Assembly: GCF_013449725.1 (NCBI RefSeq) | Contig: NZ_JACCFF010000005.1 | Location: forward strand, 1 to 64,000 | Origin: Mycobacteroides sp. LB1 | Lineage (GTDB): Bacteria > Actinomycetota > Actinomycetes > Mycobacteriales > Mycobacteriaceae | DNA length: 64,000 nt | Direction of reading: 5' to 3' | Shown: piece after piece, positions 1 to 8,299 of the stretch | Position numbering within the stretch: the first letter of the stretch is position 1 | Layout: each line of letters opens with the position of its first letter | The notes under the pieces: generated by a model | What the model saw: only the letters and a program-made list of their open reading frames with translations | What the model was told of the DNA's origin: nothing | The model's database searches: none | Program-made: the position numbers and the translations under genes

Positions 1-164
1 GGCACGGCGACACCTCCATGAGCCAAGCCGCCTGGCAAGCCCAATGGAACACCGCCATGGAAGAACTCATCCGCGCCTACCGCGCCATGGGCAACACCCA
101 CGAAACCAACACCCTGTCCATGAACGCGCGCGACATGGCCGAAGGAGCCAAATGGGGCGCATAA
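1..164 (+). CDS. esxH: EsxH (ESX-3 WXG100 protein), 3' end only
   Basis: The window opens inside this gene; the first complete codon is at 3. The visible 53 residues include AAWQAQWNTAMEELIRAY and end in AEGAKWGA before TAA at 162-164. This matches the second helix and C-terminus of EsxH (TB10.4), the small helical-hairpin partner of EsxG secreted by ESX-3, where the EsxG-EsxH pair serves iron/zinc acquisition. It lies directly upstream of espG3, the chaperone known to bind this heterodimer, which supports the ESX-3 assignment. The WXG turn and the start are outside the window. Confidence 0.9.
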   Translation, partial: HGDTSMSQAAWQAQWNTAMEELIRAYRAMGNTHETNTLSMNARDMAEGAKWGA

Positions 165-196
165 ACGCCCTTGGTGCTCCTGCACCTGATCGTGCG

Positions 197-1060
197 ATGA
201 ACCAGGCCCTTCGGTCGCCGGACGCCGTCGAGCTGACGGTCGACCAGGCCTGGTTCCTCGCAGACACGTTGGGCGCTGGCACCTTTCCTTGGGTGCTGGC
301 GATCACCGTTCCCTTCCGGGATGAAGCACAGCGCGCGGGATTCAACGCTCAGCGCGTTCAGGAACTCACCAGAGCCGGCGTCCTTGGAGCGGACGGGGCG
401 GTGGATCCTGCCGTAGCCGGCTGGATCCGCACCGTGTGCCGCCCCGACCGTTGGCTGGAACTGCGTTATGTCGCGGCAGGTTCGGAGAATCCGGACGTGA
501 TGCGCGGCATTATCGCGCGGAGACAGTCACAGGGCCGCGGACTGACTGTGGTGTCCCTACGCAACGCCCATCTGATTACCTTCACGGTGGTCGACGCCGA
601 CGACTCCTCCGCGCTGGCCCCCAGTGTGGTGGCGGGGCTGCGATGGCGCGAACCTGCGCGGTTCCCCGAGTTCACCTTGCCCACCCAAGTCGGCGCCAAG
701 GCCGACGAGCAGCTGCGCTCTGGCGCCTCACTGGCCGATGTCATGGGATACCTGGGTGTCCCGCCCGCCGCGCAGCCGGTAGTGGAATCGGCGTTCATCG
801 GAGCCCGGAACTATGTAGAAGTAGTTGCCGGACAACGCGATAACGCAACCCAGCAGACCTCTGAGGTGGGTATCAGTGTGGTGGACACCAGCACTGGACG
901 CATCCTCGTCAGCCCGCGGCGCGCCGATGACGGCGTCTGGCTGTCAACCTTCGCACCCGGAACCCCGTTCGCGATCGCGGTGGCCGTCGACCAGTTGATG
1001 GCCACGCTCTCGGACGGGCACTGGTTTCCGGATGCCCGCCTGACCCGAGACTTCCACTGA
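197..1060 (+). CDS. espG3: EspG3, ESX-3 secretion chaperone
   Basis: A 287-residue cytosolic chaperone of the EspG family, which binds PE-PPE/Esx substrates of its own ESX system and keeps them soluble before secretion. The N-terminus reads AVELTVDQAWFLADTLGAG and the C-terminus WFPDARLTRDFH, both typical of EspG3. The frame is open upstream to 44, but those codons are antiparallel to nothing useful and merely overlap esxH in another frame, so I chose ATG 197, which places the conserved VELT motif about ten residues in. ATG 152, overlapping the esxH stop, is a less likely alternative. It lies between esxH and eccD3 in one operon. Confidence 0.88.
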   Translation: MNQALRSPDAVELTVDQAWFLADTLGAGTFPWVLAITVPFRDEAQRAGFNAQRVQELTRAGVLGADGAVDPAVAGWIRTVCRPDRWLELRYVAAGSENPDVMRGIIARRQSQGRGLTVVSLRNAHLITFTVVDADDSSALAPSVVAGLRWREPARFPEFTLPTQVGAKADEQLRSGASLADVMGYLGVPPAAQPVVESAFIGARNYVEVVAGQRDNATQQTSEVGISVVDTSTGRILVSPRRADDGVWLSTFAPGTPFAIAVAVDQLMATLSDGHWFPDARLTRDFH

Positions 1061-1083
1061 TGCTGCCCCCTTCCAGATCCCCA

Positions 1084-1143
1084 CTGTGTTCGATCCAACT
1101 GTGCCCAATCCCAATGTGCCCAATCCCTTTGGGCCCAACCCCC
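1084..1143 (+). repeat. Four imperfect 15-bp tandem units between espG3 and eccD3
   Basis: Units begin at 1084, 1099, 1114 and 1129. The middle two are CTGTGCCCAATCCCA and ATGTGCCCAATCCCT; the outer two are more diverged. The period is a multiple of three, and the reading frame shared by espG3 and eccD3 has no stop codon between the espG3 terminator and the eccD3 start. Confidence 0.75.
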
Positions 1144-1168
1144 TACCGAGAGAGTCAAACGAAACACC

Positions 1169-2566
1169 ATGTCTGACAACGCCGTGATGCCCATCGTCCG
1201 GGTAGCCGTGCTCGGTGAAGAAAAGCTGACCGAGATCGCGCTTCCAACGCAGCTGCCGATGCGCGACATCATTCCCGCGATACACCGTTTGGTGGCCCCC
1301 GACAGCCACACAGCCACCGAGGCCACAACCCCACAGCGGCTGAGCCTGGCGCCGGTGAACGGCGCCCCGTTCAGTGCCGACGCGACTCTGGACACCGTGG
1401 GCGTCCTCGACGGCGATCTGTTGACGCTGCGACCAACCCCCGTCGGACCTGCTGCACCCGGCATCGTCGAGGACATCGCCGACGCCGCCGTTATTTTCTC
1501 CGAATCGCGTAAGCGCCCCTGGGGCGCCGAGCACATCGCCCGCACCACCCGTTTCGGCGCCCTCGGATTGATCGTGGCGGCAACGGTTCTGGCCATCGTG
1601 CACAACGTGCGCACCGGATCGGTTTTGAGCCTTGCCGGGCTGGCAGTGGTCGCGGTTGCCGCCGCGATCGGGGCATTGGTGGCACACGTGCGCTCACCGC
1701 GTCTGGGTGCGGAATTGGCGATCACCGCCCTGGCACCCATTGCCGCCGCACTTGCGCTGGCCGTGCCCGGGGATGGACTGGCGCCGCGTGTGCTCCTCGG
1801 AGCGGCCGGAGTGGCGGCGTGGTCGCTGATCTACCTGATCGTGGCCCGTCAGCTGATCGCCTTTTTCACCGCAACGACGGTGCTGTCCATCGGTATCGCA
1901 GGCGCTGCGGGCGCCCAGATCCTGTGGCATTCTTCCTTGCTCGCCCTGGGCTCCGGCCTGATCATCGTGGCGCTGCTGGTCACCGTGCGTGCCGCACAGC
2001 TGTCGGCGTTCGCCGCCCGATTCCCGCTGCCGACCATTCCGGCACCGGGTGACGCGACTCCTTCCGCCCCGGCGATGTCGGTACTCAAGGACCTGCCGCG
2101 ACGCGTACAGCTGAGCGATTCGCATCAGAGTGGATTTATCGCGGGTGCTTCACTTCTGGCAATCCTGGGATCGCTGGCACTGGTGGGCGGTTCGACTCTG
2201 GCCAGCCCGTGGGCCTGGTACCTGGTGTTCGCGGTGAGCGCCGGAGCGGCACTGCGGGCGCGGGTGTGGGATTCAGCGGTCTGCAAGGCCTGGCTGCTGG
2301 CAGTTCCGTTCCTGGTGACGACCGCACTGCTGGTGATCTTCGCCATCGCCGGTCGTTACACCGGCGCACTGGTTGCGCTCGGCGTGCTGGCCGTGCTGGT
2401 TGCCGCGCTGACGGTCGTGGTGTTCAACCCGAAGATCGGTGAGGCGGAAAGCTACTCGCTGCCCAGTCGACGGGTCCTCGGATTTTTCGCCTCCGGAATC
2501 GACGCCTCGTTGTTGCCGGTCATCGCGTACCTCACCGGGCTGTTCGCCTGGATTCTCAACCGATGA
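1169..2566 (+). CDS. eccD3: EccD3, ESX-3 membrane channel component
   Basis: A 465-residue integral membrane protein of the ESX-3 core complex. Residues 1 to about 100 form the ubiquitin-like (YukD-type) cytosolic domain, starting MSDNAVMPIVRVAVLGEEK; from about residue 125 there is a run of about eleven hydrophobic segments rich in Leu, Ala and Val. EccD dimers build the vestibule of the inner-membrane complex together with EccB, EccC and EccE. The ATG at 1169 follows a weak GAGAGA ribosome site. The stop overlaps the mycP3 start (ATGATG at 2563), so the two are translationally coupled. Confidence 0.93.
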   Translation: MSDNAVMPIVRVAVLGEEKLTEIALPTQLPMRDIIPAIHRLVAPDSHTATEATTPQRLSLAPVNGAPFSADATLDTVGVLDGDLLTLRPTPVGPAAPGIVEDIADAAVIFSESRKRPWGAEHIARTTRFGALGLIVAATVLAIVHNVRTGSVLSLAGLAVVAVAAAIGALVAHVRSPRLGAELAITALAPIAAALALAVPGDGLAPRVLLGAAGVAAWSLIYLIVARQLIAFFTATTVLSIGIAGAAGAQILWHSSLLALGSGLIIVALLVTVRAAQLSAFAARFPLPTIPAPGDATPSAPAMSVLKDLPRRVQLSDSHQSGFIAGASLLAILGSLALVGGSTLASPWAWYLVFAVSAGAALRARVWDSAVCKAWLLAVPFLVTTALLVIFAIAGRYTGALVALGVLAVLVAALTVVVFNPKIGEAESYSLPSRRVLGFFASGIDASLLPVIAYLTGLFAWILNR

Positions 2567-3909
2567 TGCGGTTTTTGTGCGTGGGCGCCGTCGCCGCCAC
2601 CCTGATGGCGACGACGATTCCCCCGGTGTACGCGGTTGCGCCTCCCGAGGCGGATCCCGCTGCGCTGCCCCGAGACTCGGCCCCCAGCGCCAGCGCCGGC
2701 ATGCAGTCCGCCGCGTGCAGTACCACCGTGCTGCTCCCGGGCACAGGTACGGCTGGAAAGCCTTCACAGGAGCTCCAGGAGGCTTGGCGCTTCTCCCACG
2801 GTGAGGGTCAGAGCATCGTCGTCATCGACACCGGCGTACAGCCGAGCCCGCGGCTGCATGTTGAGCCGGGCGGTGACTACGTGCAGTCGACCAACGGCCT
2901 GACCGACTGTGACGGCCACGGGACTATGGTCGCCGGCATCATCGGTGCCCAACCCGGCCCAGACGGATTCTCCGGTGTCGCACCGGCGGCCAAGCTGATC
3001 TCGATCCGCCAGTCGTCCGCCAAGTTCTCCCCGCGCGTCACCGGGGGTGATCCAACCACCAGCGAAGCCAACAACTTCGTCAACACCTTGGCCCGGGCAA
3101 TCGTGCACGCCGCGAACCTCGGGGCACGCGTGATCAACATTTCGTCGCGTGTCTGCGTTCCGGCGGCCAAGCCCATCGACCAAGCCGCACTAGGTGCGGC
3201 GCTGCGGTACGCCGTCAGTGAGAAGGACGCGGTCGTAGTCGCCGCGGCCGGTAACACCAGTGGCGGCGGCGCCAACTGCCAGCAGAATCCCCTCACCGGC
3301 GCCGGTGCGGACCCCAGGAATTGGTCTGGGGTGGAGTCTGTTTCGGTGCCCTCGTGGTGGCAGCCCTATGTGTTGTCGGTGGGCTCTGTCGCAATCGACG
3401 GCAGTCCCTCGAAGTTCACGATGGCCGGCCCATGGGTGGGTATTGCGGCATCCGGCGAGAACGTGACATCGCTGTCTAACGACGCCGAGGGCGGGTTGGC
3501 CAACGGAATGATCGGCCAGGACGGTAAGCCGGTCCCCCTCTACGGAACGAGCTATTCGGCGGCATACGTTTCGGGTGTCGCGGCGCTGGTTCGCAGCAGG
3601 TTCCCCGAACTGACGGCAAGCCAGGTGATTTCGCGTCTGAAAAGAACCGCTCGTGACGCGGGTCGGTCTCCCTCCAATCTCGTGGGGGCCGGAACGATCG
3701 ACCCGGTAGCCGCGCTCACCTGGGAGGTTCCCCCAGAGGAGGGCGGACCCACCGGCCCCAGCGCTCGCGCGGTCGTCCCTCCGCCCGCACCCATCCCCGA
3801 AAATCCCCTTCCCCGGCGACTCGCTTTCTTGGGCGCCGGTACATGCCTGATCGCGGTAATCGTCGTCGCCGCGCTGAGTGCGCGTCGCAGACAGGAGAGC
3901 ACTGAGTGA
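2563..3909 (+). CDS. mycP3: MycP3, mycosin serine protease of ESX-3
   Basis: A 448-residue subtilisin-like protease that caps the periplasmic face of the ESX-3 complex. There is an N-terminal signal segment (residues 5-25), then the subtilase triad: Asp89 in VVIDTG, His119 in DGHGTMVAG and Ser330 in YGTSYSAAYVSG. The oxyanion Asn lies in AAAGNTSGGG. A Pro-rich stretch (FPENPLPRR region) precedes a single C-terminal transmembrane helix (about residues 420-440) and a basic tail. Length and architecture are standard for mycosins. It overlaps eccD3 by 4 bp and eccE3 by 4 bp. Confidence 0.94.
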   Translation: MMRFLCVGAVAATLMATTIPPVYAVAPPEADPAALPRDSAPSASAGMQSAACSTTVLLPGTGTAGKPSQELQEAWRFSHGEGQSIVVIDTGVQPSPRLHVEPGGDYVQSTNGLTDCDGHGTMVAGIIGAQPGPDGFSGVAPAAKLISIRQSSAKFSPRVTGGDPTTSEANNFVNTLARAIVHAANLGARVINISSRVCVPAAKPIDQAALGAALRYAVSEKDAVVVAAAGNTSGGGANCQQNPLTGAGADPRNWSGVESVSVPSWWQPYVLSVGSVAIDGSPSKFTMAGPWVGIAASGENVTSLSNDAEGGLANGMIGQDGKPVPLYGTSYSAAYVSGVAALVRSRFPELTASQVISRLKRTARDAGRSPSNLVGAGTIDPVAALTWEVPPEEGGPTGPSARAVVPPPAPIPENPLPRRLAFLGAGTCLIAVIVVAALSARRRQESTE

Positions 3910-4904
3910 GCACGAATACGAGTAGGAAACTGAAGCTGTATCGACCACCGGTGCCGTGCACGCTGCGGCTGACCCTGGTGGCGACGCTGGTCGCGGCGGG
4001 TGCGTTCGCGCTCTACCGCCGGGACCCGGCCGACCGCTGGATCGCCATTACCGCCGGGGTGCTCGCGCTGGTTCTGCTGGTGTGGTGGCGTGGCACCTTC
4101 CTTACCGAGATGCTCGGACGGTGGACGAAGATGCTGACCGGCAGGCTCTCTCGCCGAACCCCCTCGGGTATCGCGCAGATCGTCCCTTCCGGCGTTGACG
4201 CGCGTACCACCGTGGCCCTTGAGCTCAAGGCGCCCGCGTCCGGTGAGGATGTGCCGGTCGGACTCCTCGCCGGGTATCTGGATCGCTATGGCGTGCGATG
4301 CTCGTCGATCCGGGTCACCACCGCCGATATCGATGGCGTCGAGGGCAAGATCTGGGTGAGCCTGACCCTGAGCGCCGCCGAAAACCTCGCCGCCCTACAG
4401 GCGCGTTCTTCACGAGTCCCCTTGCGCGAGACCGCCGATACGGTGGGACGCCGACTGTCCGATCACCTGCGTGAACTGGGGTGGCAGGTCAGCGCCGCGG
4501 AGAATCCGAACGCACCGCTGCCCGCACAGGTAAAGGAAGGGTCGCGCGCCGTCACCGACGACCACGGATACCTGGCCGCCTACCGTGCCACGGTGAATGG
4601 CGACCTGACTCAGACCCTCGCGAGCGTCTGGAGTGCCCCGCTCTCTGAGCGCTGGACAGCTCTTGAGCTGACCGGGACCGTCGATGCTCCACAGCTGACC
4701 GTGGTCTGCGCACTGCGCACGGAGGAGAAGCCGGCCGCCCACGCTCCGTTGGCCGGTTTGATGCCGTGCTGGGGGGAGCACCTGCGCATCCTGCAGATCT
4801 TGGACCCGCTGTCGTCCGCCACCTTCGGCGGAGCAGCCAGCTCCGTCACCGCCGAGTTCCTCGACGATCTCACGCAGCAGGACGAGGCGCCGGCACTGGT
4901 CTGA
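3906..4904 (+). CDS. eccE3: EccE3, ESX-3 membrane complex component
   Basis: A 332-residue protein starting with GTG inside the mycP3 stop (GTGA). Two transmembrane helices near the N-terminus (about residues 18-36 and 46-62) are followed by a mixed cytosolic domain ending EFLDDLTQQDEAPALV, as in EccE. EccE sits at the periphery of the ESX inner-membrane complex. Its presence separates this locus from ESX-4, which lacks eccE. It is the last gene of the cluster; the next gene starts about 90 bp downstream with its own apparent promoter. Confidence 0.88.
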   Translation: MSTNTSRKLKLYRPPVPCTLRLTLVATLVAAGAFALYRRDPADRWIAITAGVLALVLLVWWRGTFLTEMLGRWTKMLTGRLSRRTPSGIAQIVPSGVDARTTVALELKAPASGEDVPVGLLAGYLDRYGVRCSSIRVTTADIDGVEGKIWVSLTLSAAENLAALQARSSRVPLRETADTVGRRLSDHLRELGWQVSAAENPNAPLPAQVKEGSRAVTDDHGYLAAYRATVNGDLTQTLASVWSAPLSERWTALELTGTVDAPQLTVVCALRTEEKPAAHAPLAGLMPCWGEHLRILQILDPLSSATFGGAASSVTAEFLDDLTQQDEAPALV

Positions 4905-4985
4905 GAGCAGTCCGCTAGGCCGCCGCAGCGGTGTTGAGGTATGCGGCGGTCCAGCTCCGGCGCAAGAACAGTACGAAGGTCGCTA

Positions 4986-4991
4986 TACCCT
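4986..4991 (+). promoter_or_regulatory. Candidate -10 box for a leaderless transcript
   Basis: TACCCT (TANNNT consensus) ends six bases before the GTG at 4998. This spacing would put the transcript 5' end at the start codon, a common mycobacterial arrangement. Confidence 0.45.
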
Positions 4992-4997
4992 GGCGGG

Positions 4998-6890
4998 GTG
5001 ATCGCAGGTTCGGCCAGTCGTCTCGGAATGCTCGTAGTCGCCGTCGGCCTCGTCCTCAGCGCATGCAGCCCTACCGGCTCGCCTCAGAACTCCTGGCCCC
5101 CGTCGGGGGGCCGCGGCCCATGCGCTGTCGCCAAGAAGTCCGATGTGCCGGCGGCCATGCGCGATGGCACGATCTTGCGCGCCGACGTCTATCGCCCCAA
5201 GCTCAAGGACCCCGTGCCGGTCATCCTGATGCGCACTCAGTACGGCAAAGACAGCGCACAGGTCAAACCGTCACGGTTCCGCACCCCCGACTGGTTCGCC
5301 TCGCACTGCTATCTCGTAGTGGTGCAAGACATTCGCGGCCAGGGTGCTTCCGACGGGGTGTTCACCGAGTTCGGCAATGACGGCGACGACGGTTACGACA
5401 CCGTGGAGTGGGCGGCCGGACTACCCGGTTCCAGCGGCAAGGTCGGAATGTACGGCTCCTCGTATGTCGGTGCGACACAGTGGCTCGCCGCCACCACAAC
5501 TCCCCCGCACCTGACAACCATCGTCCCCTCCAATACCGCCTCCGACTACTACGACGGCTGGACGTACGAGGGCGGCGCGTTCCGGCTGGGCTTTGCGCTG
5601 CCGTGGGCTATAGAAACCATCGCCACCTCCGCGGCGCAGAACCGTGGCGATGACGCTGCAGTCCAACAACTCAAGACTGCAGCCACAGAGCGGAGTCGCT
5701 GGCTCAGTTTCCTTCCCTACAAAGATCTTCCACCCATGCAGCCGGACAATCCTCAGGTCGCACCGTGGTATTTCGACTGGATCCGGCATTCGACCCGCGA
5801 TGACTACTGGAAGCAGTGGAGCATCAGAGACCGGTACGAGAAGGTGAAGGTTCCGGTGCTGCACTTCGAGGGCTGGTACGACTCGTTCCTACGTGGCGGC
5901 CTGGAGAACTTCACAGGTATGTCCGCCCGCGGCGGGTCACCCGAGGCGCGCCGCGATCAGCGCATCGTCATCGGTCCGTGGGACCACCTCGCCTGGGGCC
6001 GCGAATCATCAAGTCCATCAACACTGTTGAAGGAGTTGGGGGCCGGTGCCAACAGCCCCGTCAATGAACTACAGCTGGCATGGTTCGACCACTTCCTCAA
6101 GGGCGCCGACAATGGCGTCACTTCCGGAACACCCCGCGTCGACTACTACCTGATGGGCGCCAACCGTTGGAAGACCGCCCCGACCTGGCCACTGCCACAA
6201 ACGGATTGGACGGTGTATCAGCTCGGCGGCTCCGGAGCAAAACATGCTGGCACACTTGGTAACTCGGTTTCGCCTCACGACCCGCCCGATACCTACATCT
6301 ACGACCCCGCGAATCCGGTACCGAGCGCCGGTGGGCACTCTTGTTGCGCCGCCGATTCGGCACCAGAAGGTCGCTATGGCCAGAACGTCGTCGAGCAGCG
6401 TCCTGATGTGCTGACGTACACCAGCGAGCCACTCACCGCCGACACCGAGGTCACCGGTCCGATCAGTGTCGATCTGTGGGCGGCATCCTCAGCACCGGAT
6501 ACCGATTTCACCGCGAAACTCGTTGTCGTTCGGGCCGATGGCGCTGCCATCAACCTCAACAACGGCATCGTCCGCACCTCAACGGCGCAATCGCTGTCCG
6601 AGCGGCACCTCGTCCCGGCGGGCCAGCCGAGTAAGTACCGCATCGATGTATGGCCGGTGAGCTACCAGTTCCGCACCGGCGAGCGCATCCGGCTGGAGAT
6701 TTCCAGCAGCGACTTCCCCCAGTACGCACCCAACCCAAATACGGGAGCACCGTTCGGACAGAACGCCGAGCTACGCACCGCGACGCAGACGATCCTGCAT
6801 GATGCGGCGCATCCATCCACGCTCACACTGCCCGTCATACCGGCCGGTGATCCGGGCACCGAGAACTTCCCGATGCCAGCCCAAAACTAA
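4998..6890 (+). CDS. CocE/NonD-family hydrolase, predicted lipoprotein
   Basis: A 630-residue alpha/beta hydrolase of the X-Pro dipeptidyl-peptidase/CocE group (peptidase family S15 fold). The nucleophile motif GSSYVGATQW places the Ser at about residue 155; IVIGPWDH supplies the likely catalytic His, and the C-terminal jelly-roll (PepX_C) domain runs from about residue 380 on. I chose GTG 4998 rather than the upstream ATG 4941 because it follows a -10 box and puts the lipobox LSAC at residues 20-23, so the mature enzyme would be anchored outside the membrane. Substrate unknown; esters or N-terminal Pro peptides are possible. Unrelated in function to the ESX genes upstream. Confidence 0.82.
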   Translation: MIAGSASRLGMLVVAVGLVLSACSPTGSPQNSWPPSGGRGPCAVAKKSDVPAAMRDGTILRADVYRPKLKDPVPVILMRTQYGKDSAQVKPSRFRTPDWFASHCYLVVVQDIRGQGASDGVFTEFGNDGDDGYDTVEWAAGLPGSSGKVGMYGSSYVGATQWLAATTTPPHLTTIVPSNTASDYYDGWTYEGGAFRLGFALPWAIETIATSAAQNRGDDAAVQQLKTAATERSRWLSFLPYKDLPPMQPDNPQVAPWYFDWIRHSTRDDYWKQWSIRDRYEKVKVPVLHFEGWYDSFLRGGLENFTGMSARGGSPEARRDQRIVIGPWDHLAWGRESSSPSTLLKELGAGANSPVNELQLAWFDHFLKGADNGVTSGTPRVDYYLMGANRWKTAPTWPLPQTDWTVYQLGGSGAKHAGTLGNSVSPHDPPDTYIYDPANPVPSAGGHSCCAADSAPEGRYGQNVVEQRPDVLTYTSEPLTADTEVTGPISVDLWAASSAPDTDFTAKLVVVRADGAAINLNNGIVRTSTAQSLSERHLVPAGQPSKYRIDVWPVSYQFRTGERIRLEISSSDFPQYAPNPNTGAPFGQNAELRTATQTILHDAAHPSTLTLPVIPAGDPGTENFPMPAQN

Positions 6891-6909
6891 ATCCGTAGCC
6901 AACCGGGCG

Positions 6910-7344
6910 CTAGCCCCAGTTCTCGGGGCCGCCGAGGTCCGCCGAAAGCCAATGCTCCGGCGAGACATAGACCGCGATCTGCTCCCCGTACCCCTCCGAG
7001 TACTTGAGGTACCCGTCGAGCAGCTCCTCCGGTATGTATCGCGCGGCCACCTGCCGATGCTGGTCGTGGCCGAGCGGCTCGATCTTGGTCACCGGCCCCT
7101 CCACGCTCACGTAGCGCACCGTCGGTTGTTCCCGATCGACCATGAGCGTCAACCGACCTGCCGCCTCGATCAGCTGATGCTTACGCGAACCCTTGCCCGT
7201 CGGAATCCACAGATCGCCGCCAGAGGTGTAGTAGTACCAGATCGGCACGGTTAGCGGAGCACGGTCCGACCCGGCGCTCACCGAGATGGCAGCCACATGG
7301 GGCTCGGCCAGAAATGCCTGTCGTTCTTCCAAACTCAATCCCAT
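6910..7344 (-). CDS. PPOX-family flavin/F420-binding protein
   Basis: A 144-residue split beta-barrel protein of the pyridoxamine 5'-phosphate oxidase superfamily. It begins MGLSLEERQAFLAEPHVAAI and contains PLTVPIWYYYTSGGDLWI, the usual second and third strands, followed by KGSRKHQLIEAAGRLTL for the phosphate-binding region. Members bind FMN or F420 and reduce diverse small molecules; I cannot tell which here. Convergent with the CocE gene, with 19 bp between stops and no clear terminator. Confidence 0.75.
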   Translation of the reverse strand: MGLSLEERQAFLAEPHVAAISVSAGSDRAPLTVPIWYYYTSGGDLWIPTGKGSRKHQLIEAAGRLTLMVDREQPTVRYVSVEGPVTKIEPLGHDQHRQVAARYIPEELLDGYLKYSEGYGEQIAVYVSPEHWLSADLGGPENWG

Positions 7345-7411
7345 GTCCCCACCCTACGATCACCGACCGACAGCCGCACCGGTCTAAAGATTCCCGTGGT
7401 TCACTGGGCTC

Positions 7412-8299
7412 ATGGCACGTCCCCCTGCCCTCGCCCGTCGCCTCTACGAACGGTTTGAGCCGGTACACGGAATCACCTACTTCACAGCGGAAGCCCGTGC
7501 CGCGGTCGATGAGCTTGGCTACCGCGGATTCTGGCGAGGGTACTTCGCCACCCGATCGGCTCCGCTGGGTGCAGTGGTGCCGCGCCTCGTCGAGGCCGTC
7601 TTCTACAACTTCGCATCATTCCGGGTAGCCAAGTCCCTCGACGGCGCATGGGATACCGCGAGTCCCGAACAGGCTCTGGCCGCGCGGCAAGCCGGTGCCG
7701 TCGCAGCGCTACGACGCTTTGGCCTCGCGGATGACGAAAATCTATGCACCGCTGCCGATTTACTCGGGAAGGCAGCCCGCAATGCCTCGTTGGCAGGTCG
7801 CCCGCTGTATGCCGCACTGTCCACCGTCCCGTGGCCGGACCAACCCGTGGCGGCACTGTGGCATGCCGCCACCCTGCTACGCGAGCAGCGTGGTGACGCC
7901 CACATCGCTGTCCTGGTCGCCGCCGGCATCAATGGTCGCGAGTCGAATGTGTTGCAGGTCGCGGCAGGCAGGGCGGCCAAGGACCACATCATGCGCACTC
8001 GGGACTATGACGACGCCGAGTGGGCCGATATCGAGCAGGCCCTTTCTCAACGCGGTCTACTCGACGGCGCCGGCCTATTGACCGCCGAGGGCCACGCCCT
8101 GAAGACCGATATCGAGGACCGTACCGACCGGGCCGCACTACCGACGCTCGATGCGCTCACGAACGCCGAGGTGGAGACGCTCTTTCGCACCCTCACCCCC
8201 ATTACCCGTCAGGTCATCGCGGGTGGCGACATACCGATGTCAACACCAATGGGATTGCAGCGCAACGATCTTGACGATGAGAGCGCCCATTTGAGCTAA
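7412..8299 (+). CDS. SCO6745-family conserved actinobacterial protein
   Basis: A 295-residue protein matching a family I recognise only by its usual name, SCO6745 family, common in actinobacteria. Characteristic segments are YFTAEARAAVDELGYRGFW near the N-terminus, GYFATRSAPLGAV, and NGRESNVLQVAAGR in the second half, which resembles a winged-helix core. No enzymatic motif is visible. The stop overlaps the convergent ssuD stop (8296-8299). Function unknown. Confidence 0.65.
   Translation: MARPPALARRLYERFEPVHGITYFTAEARAAVDELGYRGFWRGYFATRSAPLGAVVPRLVEAVFYNFASFRVAKSLDGAWDTASPEQALAARQAGAVAALRRFGLADDENLCTAADLLGKAARNASLAGRPLYAALSTVPWPDQPVAALWHAATLLREQRGDAHIAVLVAAGINGRESNVLQVAAGRAAKDHIMRTRDYDDAEWADIEQALSQRGLLDGAGLLTAEGHALKTDIEDRTDRAALPTLDALTNAEVETLFRTLTPITRQVIAGGDIPMSTPMGLQRNDLDDESAHLS

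Noticed and set aside
44..196. Extended start of espG3 at ATG 44
   Set aside because: Would overlap most of the visible esxH end in another frame, and the extra residues are Arg/His-rich and not EspG-like.
811..1740. Long open frame (309 codons) on the minus strand over espG3-eccD3
   Set aside because: It is antisense to two well-supported ESX-3 genes; such frames are common in GC-rich DNA, and its Trp/Asp repeats come only from the 15-bp tandem units.
1..4904. ESX-4 identity for the type VII locus
   Set aside because: Presence of espG and eccE, and the EsxH-like C-terminus, fit ESX-3; ESX-4 lacks both espG and eccE.
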